Shown piece after piece: positions 33,874-45,663 of a stretch of DNA of 64,000 nucleotides. The notes under the pieces were generated by a model. The model did no database searches. It saw only the letters and a program-made list of their open reading frames with translations, and was not told where the DNA came from. Position 1 is the first letter of the stretch. Every line of letters starts with the position of its first letter. This stretch comes from Bactericera cockerelli (taxonomy: Eukaryota > Arthropoda > Insecta > Hemiptera > Triozidae), in assembly GCA_024516035.1 (NCBI GenBank), contig CM044960.1, positions 15,967,880 to 16,031,879 on the forward strand. Reading direction: 5' to 3'. The position numbers and the translations under genes were made by a program.

Positions 33874-36800
33874 TTTTATAAATGTATTTTACTACAAGGT
33901 TTATAACATAAGTCTCGGTTTGCATATTGTCTTAGATGAGGAAAACCGATGCTAAGTCACGACTTAATTTCTCTAATATTTGTCTATTAATTTCGCCCTA
34001 ATGTTTTAACAAACTTATAAAAAAAAAAAATAGGGCACCGTTCTAGTATGCTATCCATCAACTATCTGTTACCTAATTCATAGCTATGCAAATGTTATGT
34101 AAACGGGTGCAGCCCGCTAGTTAATAATATTTGACGTCCACGCTGTAAAATAATATTATCTATATTGTTTACCTTCATGTGGAGGACTTGCGACTACTTT
34201 CTTCTCCTGAGGAGAGGCGAGTATTCCAATGTCCGTGGACTCAGATGTAGAAGGGCTGTCGGGAGCGTTCACATCTTCTAGTCTATCGTTGGAGGACATG
34301 GCTGCCAGGACAGCGAATGCAGGGTCTTCGATATCCAGAAGGATGGATCGCATGTTTGGATTAACATCTTGAAAGAGAAAGAAATGGAATCTTAAAATAA
34401 TGTGTAATAAGTAATATCGCCTTATTTGTACTGCGTCACTAGGATTAATGAGTCTCATTTTTCCTGCACTATTACTATGAGTTCAAATCCCAAATGGGAA
34501 GATACCTTGTCATGTCCCAGCTGGATTTTGAACCCGCGACCTCTGGATTACCAGCCCAACGACGACACCTTGATCACTGAGCTTTCAGGAGCAATTGTGA
34601 AGAATAGAGGAAAATTTTAAGTACTCTTACACTTACAAAGAGTCCACATGGCGCATGCTTAGGTGTTGATCCTTACCTTTACTTACAGTAAAAAATATTT
34701 TAAAATGGATAACTACCTTACCTATACAATTACCCTATGTTGCTTGGTCACCAGTAACAGGCAAACTGTCTCAAACTGCTGACTGGTAGTTGCCTAAAAT
34801 GCTGCCTCAGTCTAAAGCTATTGTGAATATGAACATGATTATTTTATTTCCGATAAAGTTCTTATATTAGAAATCGGAAGCATTGTGTTCGTTTTTTATT
34901 TAATTTTATTCTTAGTATCAAATAACAAACGTACATTTATTTCCAATGTGATAGTTCTCCTTACCCAGGGATTGCTCCGGACTAATGGCCTCCTGTTTCA
35001 AGACAGCTACTTCCTCCTCATCAAACACCAAAGCCATGGTGTCTCCTGAGCCCTCCATTGAGTCCATTTCATTCAGATCTGCGGGGTAGCCCTCCATGTC
35101 GGACCCAGACGTCATCATACCAGACTGGAAACAAAAATAACACCGTCAAAGTTAATTCAATCGAATGTTATTATTATAGACTGCGTGCGGTTTTCCCAAC
35201 AAGAGGTTCATACAAAAATTACACTAAAAGAATATTTAAGTATTAATTAATACTAAAGAATAATACTAAGCTTAAGTTCTTGACAGCTTTCAGTTTTACA
35301 GGGTGCAAAGTCAAAAACGGCTTGTGTTTCATACTTGAACTCCTGTCGTAAAGGCTTGGTTGTGTATTATTATGAAGGTACAGTTAGTTGGAAATCGAAT
35401 AATTATTTCTATTACAAGTTATTATTATTTTTATTTTTTGATCGCATAAACTTTATTTATTCAAGTTAAATAGGATACATAATGTACAATTGTACATGTT
35501 AGGTTTAGAAAGAAACACATACAAAAGAAAAGTAAAAATTAGAATCAAAATGATACATAATGAGTAATGAGTGATTTTGATTAAAAATTAATAACATAAA
35601 TGAGAAAAAGTTTTTCATAATAGGACTACAGGAAAACAGATTTTCTTCATATACATAGATATAAGCTTACCAGTGATTTAGTATATCGTTTAATTAATGC
35701 CGCAACTGAACCGGAAAAGGCCAACAATAAGTATAGGATGTTCATTGTAAATTTAAGAGCTACGGCGTCTCTAATAAGATTACTGTCTGAGCGGGTCACC
35801 TGATTGTAGTAATATCTCGTCTACTGGATACTTACGTTGATAGGAAATCAATAATCATACCTTGTTGGTACTTAATTGTTCTATATAGCAGTTAATAACC
35901 ATTGATTGGTTAAGCGATCGTAAATTGTTGGTTTAACAATACTCCGTCAGTTTTATTAACCCTAGAATCCCTAGATTGATGCCTATGTATCCAAAATTAC
36001 TCACTGACTTTTAATGCATTACAAAATGTCTTTTCACTCTGCCATATGTATATCTCACCTGAGTGACTGTCTTCATAGTCACGTCGGAGGGGGAAGTGTC
36101 TTGCTCGGAATTGTATATCTCACCTGAGTGACTGTCTTCATAGTCACGTCGGAGGGGGAAGTGTCTTGCTCGGAATTGTATATCTCACCTGAGTGACTGT
36201 CTTCATAGTCACGTCGGAGGGGGAAGTGTCTTGCTCGGAATTGTATATCTCACCTGAGTGACTGTCTTCATAGTCACGTCGGAGGGGGAAGTGTCTTGCT
36301 CGGAATTGTATATCTTACCTGAGTGACTGTCTTCATAGTCACGTCGGAGGGGGAAGTGTCTTGCTCGGAATTGTATATCTCACCTGAGTGACTGTCTTCA
36401 TAGTCACGTCGGAGGGGGAAGTGTCTTGCTCGGAATTGTATATCTCACCTGAGTGACTGTCTTCATAGTCACGTCGGAGGGGGAAGTGTCTTGCTCGGAA
36501 TTGTATATCTCACCTGAGTGACTGTCTTCATAGTCACGTCGGAGGGGGAAGTGTCTTGCTCGGAATTGTATATCTTACCTGAGTGACTGTCTTCATAGTC
36601 ACGTCGGAGGGGGAAGTGTCTTGCTCGGAATTGTATATCTCACCTGAGTGACTGTCTTCATAGTCACGTCGGAGGGGGAAGTGTCTTGCTCGGAATTGTA
36701 TATCTCACCTGAGTGACTGTCTTCATAGTCACGTCGGAGGGGGAAGTGTCTTGCTCGGAATTGTATATCTCACCTGAGTGACTGTCTTCATAGTCACGTC

Positions 36801-39800
36801 GGAGGGGGAAGTGTCTTGCTCGGAATTGTATATCTCACCTGAGTGACTGTCTTCATAGTCACGTCGGAGGGGGAAGTGTCTTGCTCGGAATTGTATATCT
36901 CACCTGAGTGACTGTCTTCATAGTCACGTCGGAGGGGGAAGTGTCTTGCTCGGAATTGTATATCTCACCTGAGTGACTGTCTTCATAGTCACGTCGGAGG
37001 GGGAAGTGTCTTGCGCTCGGAATTGTATATCTCACCTGAGTGACTGTCTTCATAGTCACGTCGGAGGGGGAAGTGTCTTGCTCGGAATTGTATATCTCAC
37101 CTGAGTGACTGTCTTCATAGTCACGTCGGAGGGGGAAGTGTCTTGCTCGGAATTGTATATCTCACCTGAGTGACTGTCTTCATAGTCACGTCGGAGGGGG
37201 AAGTGTCTTGCTCGGAATTGTATATCTCACCTGAGTGACTGTCTTCATAGTCACGTCGGAGGGGGAAGTGTCTTGCTCGGAATTGTATATCTCACCTGAG
37301 TGACTGTCTTCATAGTCACGTCGGAGGGGGAAGTGTCTTGCTCGGAATTGTATATCTCACCTGAGTGACTGTCTTCATAGTCACGTCGGAGGGGGAAGTG
37401 TCTTGCTCGGAATTGTATATCTCACCTGAGTGACTGTCTTCATAGTCACGTCGGAGGGGGAAGTGTCTTGCTCGGAATTGTATATCTCACCTGAGTGACT
37501 GTCTTCATAGTCACGTCGGAGGGGGAAGTGTCTTGCTCGGAATTGTATATCTCACCTGAGTGACTGTCTTCATAGTCACGTCGGAGGGGGAAGTGTCTTG
37601 CTCGGAATTGTATATCTCACCTGAGTGACTGTCTTCATAGTCACGTCGGAGGGGGAAGTGTCTTGCTCGGAATTGTCGGATTCGTCAGATGAGGAAGACA
37701 GAAGGGAGGAGAGGGGGCGAGGGGGGGTGGGCTTGGCTGACCCTAGGGTGCGTCGGACAGGTGTAGAACAGAGGCTGGAACAAATGGAGAGACGTCAAAT
37801 TAATATTACCCTTTAAAAAGATGTTGTTGTAGCCAGCTTGGTTACAGCTGGAGGGGTGAGTGATGGTCTCCAGCCAACTTTATTTCAAAGTTGGCTCGTC
37901 CTGAACCACATATTTCTAGGTGCGATCAACCATCATGAGGACTTGGACTTTTCTTTATAAGCCATTAAACCCTTAGGAAACTGCAAGCTAGCCTGGCTTG
38001 TCAGGGTTGGCTAGTCTGTTCTCTGTTTATAGTCCTCTAGCGAGACACTGGTCTTCTCCCTGTTTAACGTCCCCCAGCCAGAAGCTTTAAATAGATAAAC
38101 ATAAAATGCGTGTGGTGTGTTATTTACAATTTTACACTCAAATATGAAAAATGAACAAACATTCTTATTATTATGTACTATTAAATGGCGAGTACCGACC
38201 TCAGTAGCTTGATCGATAAGGCGGCGGACTTGTAAACTGGAGGTCAGTGGTTCAAGTCCCAAGTTAACCAAAAATTGAGTAAAACTAGTTCCAGTATGTG
38301 ATAACTTTCTTTTATTAATTTTATTACTAATAAAATAGCGATTTGAGCAAAATAATTATCCCATGTTTCAGTTGTTTCAGTGATGTAGTAACACTGAAAT
38401 GATTACCTCGCACTGGCTTGAATGATATACTCTGTAAGTCATTAGTTAGAAAGGGAGAGATTTGGGTACAAATACAATAAATCGTAACACTTAATAGAAC
38501 AAAAGTTCATTTTAAGTCAGATGTATTTAATAAAAAAATGCCTCATACAGTTTTATCACCGAGGCCCACTACATCTTTGTGCCCCTGGCATGCGAAACAA
38601 TGGGCCCTTGGAGCAAGGAGATGAAGAGCTTTTTTAAAACTGTTGGTGATGGCTTGGTTCGTCTCACTGGCAATAGGACCGCCAAGGCTTTCCTCTTTCA
38701 GAGGATTTCTTTGGCGATCCAACGAGGTAATGCTACCTGTATGTTAGGTACATTGCCTCATGCAAGTGGGATGGATCAAGTCTATCTCCTGTGATTTTAA
38801 AATTGATCAATTTAATAAATAAATAAACTGTGCTATACTAGAGTATTGCCTGGAGCTCTAGAATAAAAAGAACTCTTACGTTGCATACACAGTGCCGCGG
38901 GCGGGGGGTTTCTTGTCCGGCTTGATGGGCACCACTTGCGTGACCTCCACATCCTTCAGCTCGAACCTGCAGCGGTCATTGTTGGAAGCCACCATCTCCA
39001 GCCGTCTCGTGCGAGGCAGCCGGCTGTTCACTGGCTGCGAGGTCTGGCGAGAGGGTCTGGCTGCGGGCTGCACTTGACTACGCAGCCGGGTGTTGTTGTA
39101 TACCTGGGGAAGTTGATTTTGTAGAGAAATACTCATGGGAATATGCCTTTAAAAAATACACTGATGTGATACGAACAAGCAATATGACATCATCATCATA
39201 GGGTGGCGTAATCGTAAACGATGGTAGCCAGACAGTGGAGGAATGGCTCAGCACTTCTACCACTGTCTCTACGAGGAGGCTAATAATTGACAGGGGGCCC
39301 CCAGAACCAAGTAAATATGACATTATATAAAAAAAGAGGATTCAAAGACAATTTCCATTAAAGTGTGTTTAAGAAAAATTAATATACATAAAAAAGTAGA
39401 ATTAATAAATAATAATTGATTTACTTTCATACACACCTTCTATTTTTTTTTTTTTTTTTTTTTTTTATCGATAATGATAATAAATTATTCAATGAAACCC
39501 ATACGTAATAACTGAGTGTACGTAATAACCATACGTAATAACGAAATTCAACTTAATCAAGAGACAAAAGTTATACATTTATACAAAAAGTTGGATTGTT
39601 GAACTCACTGGTTTAGCTGACTTCTCATTGTAGACAGGGCCGTTGCCCCAAGGGGAGGATCCCCAGGACACAGGACGAGTGGAAGTGCCCCTGGGAGGAA
39701 GATTGGAAGCCGGGCCTGTTGTGGTGTTGCCACTCGTGTATTTGGTAAGGCTAGGGATGCCTGGGTTGAAAAGAAAAAAAGGGATTTTCTATATTGGAAT

Positions 39801-42800
39801 GTCGAATTAGAAATCACTGGTAGTTTGAAAAGAAAGTTATCATATTTGTGTTAATCGCTTTCATGATATCACAACTACTCAAACTCGCTTTACTAAATCT
39901 ACGCTGAAACCGGGACTTGAACCACCGACCTCCAGCTTTCAAGTCCGCCGCCTTATCAATCAAGCTACTGAGGTCGGTTAATCACTGGTAGTTCTGTGAG
40001 CTGTAGACCCTAACCTAATTCAAAATACCAAATCAAGTTCATATCACAACATTAGAAGTAACAAATCCTTAGTACCTGCATTTTTTCTACACAAATAATG
40101 TAGTCATCGCTTGCTACTCATGTTAAATCAGCTCATTTGTTCATTTGGCTAATTAAACCCGAAAATCGAAGCAAGAATTTGGATGATCTACGATACCGAC
40201 GGTGGGGGGTCGACCCGATAACTTCAACCTATGAAATAATAATATAATAATATCGCCATATTTATACTGCCCGATTAGGACTATTATGTCCCATTATTCC
40301 AGCAGTAAGCCCAAGACGTATTATTATGTGGTAAAAATCCCAAATGGGAGGATAACTTGTCATGTCCCGGCTGGGTTTCGAACCCGCGACTTCTGGAATC
40401 TCTGGATTCACAGAGTGCGCCTTTACCACTGAGCTACCGGGACAGGACAGACAGAAATCAGTGTGAAGAAGAAAAAACAAAATCTCCTCACCCGATGTGG
40501 ACACAGGCCTCAGACTGGGAATGCCAGACCTGCTGTTAATGTTCCTGAGCACATTGGTTGTATCCTGCGGCGCGCCGGTAGTGTTTGCTGTGGTGGTCAA
40601 TCTATTCAGGTTGCTGGGACGCGCGTTATGTTCACTGCTGGAGCGAGACTTGACTAGATGTGAGGAGGTCGTCTGTAAAGAATGATCGGAAGCATTATTC
40701 TATACAACTCGAGGTGCCCGAATACAACATAGTATATCTTGTAATCACTATATTTTCGGAGTTTGATAAAAGATAAAAAAAAACTAATGTTAAATAATTC
40801 AACTTTGTATATCGGTGCTAACAGGCCGCGTGGGACAATGATCTCAAGAAAACCGGTTTTTGCACTCATTTGAGCTACTTCATTGTTACAATTTTCATAT
40901 GAATTGGTTATTCCCTACATGGTTTTTTGTAGTTGTATTTTTTACTGAATTTATATAACATTAGATTTTACTAATATTTTTCCACAGGGTAGAATATAAT
41001 ATAGTTACGTATGTATATTGAAAAACACCTACGAATGAAATATAATAATAATAATAAAATTGCCTCATTTACACTGCCCGATAAGTACCACTGAGTCCCA
41101 TTATTCCAACACTAAGTAAGGTGAAAAACCGAAATGGAAGAAAAACTTGTCATGTCCCGCCTGGGTTTCGAACCCATGACCTCTGAATAACCAGACCAAC
41201 ACGCTTTGACCACTGAGCTACCGGGAAAACACCATTTGATTTGATGACTCATAACTTACCTTTCCAGTAGCAGGTTGCTTATTAATATTTGTGACTAGCA
41301 GCGTGTTGCGGTGGTTATCCACCGGTTTCTTGACTAGAGAAGTGGTAGTAGACTGGTTGCTGTGGTTACTGTTTATGGTAGTAGACTGGTTACCATGGTT
41401 ACTGTTGATGGAATTATTGGAACCAGTTCGGGAGACGCTGCGCGATCGAAACCCAAACCTGGAATTGTTGAAAAAGAAATTAGTCAAATGAGAATTGAAG
41501 TTTTCAACTACACTCAAACTTGCATATAAGAGAACAATAATTTACAGGTCCTGTTTAGATAAAATATCCTCTCTACAAGAAAACCTGGTTGGTTATAAGA
41601 GAACAATAATTTCCTGGTCCTATTTAGGAAATAACCTCTTTATAAGAGAAACCTGGATATAAGAGAACAATAATTTCCAGGTCCTATTTAGGAAATAACC
41701 TCTTTATAAGAGAAACCGGATATAAGAGAACAATAATTTTCCTATTTAAGTATAATAACCTCTTTGTAAGAGAAACCTGAATATAAGAGAACAATAATTT
41801 CCAGGTCCTATTTAGGAAATAACCTCTTTATAAGAGAAACCGGATATAAGAGAACAATAATTTTCCTATTTAAGTATAATAACCTCTTTGTAAGAGAAAC
41901 CTGGATATAAGAGAACAATAATTTACAGGTCCTATTTAGATAAAATAAACTCTTCATAAGAAAAACCTGGTTATAAGAGTACAATAATTTCCAGGTCCTA
42001 TTTAGGTAAAATAACCTCTTTATAAGAGAAACCTGGATATAAGGGAAAAAATTCCGGTCCCTTGAGTTCTCTCATTTTTGTACTCAGTTTGACTGGTAAA
42101 CTCACCATCATTAGTCAAGATTTTAGAAAATACCATAAAAAAAAATGGGTTTTACGTCGCTTTCAGTTCGCAGGAAACTCACAAACCTGCTACCCACATT
42201 AACCTCACCCAGCCTGGGTTGTGCCAGAATGGCAGCATCACAAAGACTTCACCTCGCTGGACGTTGCTCAACTTAGGTTATCTTACGAAAACCGATGCAT
42301 TCAAAGCACCATCAACGCTGGCAATCACATAAACTCATTATTTATTCCATATAATAAGTAGGTAATTACTAGGTATTGATGAACTTTATCCATGCTCCAA
42401 TATTTAGAACTGAAAAACTCACTTGTTGATGGTGGGGGGTTCCAGTTTCTTTGAGTTGGTTTCCATGGCAACGTCACCGAATCTACGCACTGGTTCAGTG
42501 GGTGGGGGGGCAGACACCACGCGTCTCTTGAACCCAAACGAGGTGGCTACGCCACTGCTCACACCTGCGGGCTTGTCTCCTTTGAACTCCTGGAAACAGA
42601 AATTGAAGGGAAAGATCGATTCAAAATATTGAATTGTAAGACTACACAGCATTACAAGTAATTTCCTCTCCTTATATCAATCATTTGTACAATATCATTC
42701 TTGTAATGTAGCAACTGATCGCAATCCATTCAAGCAACTCAATTTTCCTCATTTGATATGAGTGGAACCCATAACATCCAAGCCGATCTAGCCGAAATGT

Positions 42801-45622
42801 TCCGATTTTAGCGGAGTTCAAACCCTGATGGTTACCTGGGTGTAAGCCGAGTGCGCTACCTACATGCACAAGGAGACTATAAGAAAAATAATGAAGACTA
42901 TGGGCGAAATTAATAGACGAATTCAGAAACACGAATTCTCTTTCGATTTTACATTTCCCCATTCGAAACAATGCCCAAAATCTAGACTTAAACCCACAGA
43001 GGTATAACAAAAATGACAATTAATTTCACCCTAGCACTCAAAATAATTTGAGCACTCAAATTAATTTGAGTGCTCAAAAATTCAGAACCTATTAATGGTC
43101 CACATGAAGGCCGAACGAAGGAAACTGACAAGAAATATCGACCTAGCCACTCTGTAGCCTGGGTCGGAAGAGGTGGAGTCATTATAAAGAAGAATATGAT
43201 TTAAAATATGCCAGTTTTCCCGTCATCCTATAATATGACAAATACCTTCTTAACATGCAGTCTTACGCTAATGTAAAATTATACACCAATACTGACGTTA
43301 TACAGGGTGGTGCATTGCTCAGGCATGAATTTGGTATGGATATAAAATTGTGAAAAAACAGGATAGATCGATGTGAAGAAAGAGAGGATAAATTAGTTTC
43401 AAAAGAAAGTTTTTTAATAGAAATTTTATGATGAACATTCAAATTTCAGATGTAAGTTTATTATAAATGGAAAATTATAAATGAAAAATGAGTCAAATGA
43501 CGTCCATTTCCTACAGTGCATTTAGTTATCACCATGTGGTGTGTATGTTATAGTATAGTAACTATAGTAGTGCTTTATTTAGACTGTCGGCTCGAGACAG
43601 GTAGTCCCATTACGCTAACAGTGCATGACCATGTATGTTGACATGCACCACTATCTTAATATATAAATGTCAAAGTCACTCACTGACCACTGACTGATCA
43701 TCGCTCTACAGTCCAAACCGTAAGTCCTAGGAAGCTGAAATTTGGTAGGTAGCTTTGTCTTATAGTCTAGATGTGCAATAAGACGGGATTTTTCGAAATT
43801 CCCACTACAACACCTGCCATTGGCGAAAAAGGATTTTTTGCTTTCACGGCCATGCCTCGGCCCGCAAAGCGGGCGACAGCCTGCTTGTAATCTAATAAAA
43901 GATAGATAGATAGTTGTCACCATGGCCGAGTGCAGTAGCGCACCAAGGCTTGCTAGCAAGCACAATCTCTAGGGTTCGATTCCCGGGAGGATAGAATTTT
44001 TTTCTGATATATATTTGTATGTTACGGAGTCTACTCATTCCTCATGAGGAGAAATGAGAAGCTATTTGCATGGATACTTCATTACGAGCAAGCAATGAAA
44101 TATTTAATGAATAATATCGCCTTATTTATACTGCTCGATTAGGACTAATGAGTCTCATTACTCTAGCAGTATGACCAAGACGTATCATAATATGGCCAAA
44201 ATCCCGCAAGGGAGGATAACATGTCATGTTCCGGCTGGGTTTCAAAAGCGCGACCTCTCGATTACCAGTGAGACGTCTTGACCATTGAGCTACCGGGACA
44301 GACAATTTGTATTTTTTCAGATTATGGTAATAGAAGTCTAGTAATGCTGTGCTACCCACTAATATTGTGATGATAACACAAAAAAATACATACAAAATCC
44401 TGAAGAACGAGCCTTTGAAGTTCTGGATTACCCAATATAAAATGCCAAGTGTCCTATGACCGTTAAGGTCTACATAATTATTATACAAATTTGGTCAAGT
44501 TTTATTTACAGTAAGATTATACAATACATACAAGAAATATTTACAATTATAGAAACAATACTTGATCAAGGGTGGTGCTAATGCCAACGGCATTCTCTTC
44601 ATTAATTATGAATGCCTGGGCATTCAAAACCTCGAACAATTGCCAAATTGTAAGTAGCAATGAAACTAGTAAATGACATTCTAATCTCTTGGTGTTCCAA
44701 GTACTGCAGAACTTTTGTCTTCCGAAACGAATTATCAGAAAAAAGATGTCATTTGTTAATTAAAATGTCCATAATTAAATTTCCTTCTGAGACTGATTTC
44801 AACCTTTTTTTATTTCTGGCAGTTTTATATCCATAGAAAATAATGAATGCGTTGGCTACGGTCTACCCTGTATTTGAAGACAAATTTGAAGTCGAAATTG
44901 TTAGGGCGAAATTAATAGACAAAGTCTGTATCACAAGTCATTGCTAAGCGTCGGTTTTCCCTATATTACACAGTACGCAATCCGTTACTTAGCGCCACAG
45001 AGGTATTACAAAAACATCTATTAATTTCGCCCTTAGTCTATATGTATAGGTACTAAAAACACGGATGTAAGTTGTTATCTAATATTCGCAACCGACACTT
45101 AAAAAGTTTCTTAATGAAAAAATACCTCGTAAAAGTATAAAATGTTGACATTCGTTAGTATCAAATCAAATTCGTTAGTATCAAATTAGTGAATCAAACA
45201 TTTTAAATAAAAGTTTTTACAATTCATAATAATTTCAATAATTTTTAGATAAAAAGTTGTTAAAATTTATAATCAACAGGTTATAAAATTAAGTTTATGC
45301 AAGTAGTTTTTAGGGGGTTAGGCCATTCTCTTCGAACTGAACTACCTTCAGAGAACCGACAGCATAGCGAAGACAATGTGTCTCTCAATATTGGTCCTAG
45401 AGACTTGGTCCAATAGATGCGTGCGTTATTGATTATTGACAGTTGGTTCAATTATCTTGAAATCCTGGGAAAAAGTTGTGTTACTATAAAAACGCATTTA
45501 ATCAGATATTAATCTATGTTCAAGAATAAATAAGAAAATCCATTTTTTATGGCTAGTTGAATAGATAAAACAACGTTTAGCGAGGTTGAACCTTGATAAT
45601 GTTGGCTATTATTCCCGATCCT

Positions 45623-45663
<41 letters not shown>

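Noticed and set aside
36051..37676. Regular direct repeats resembling a CRISPR array
   Set aside because: Units are contiguous and identical with no unique spacers, and they derive from an adjacent exon in a eukaryotic gene.
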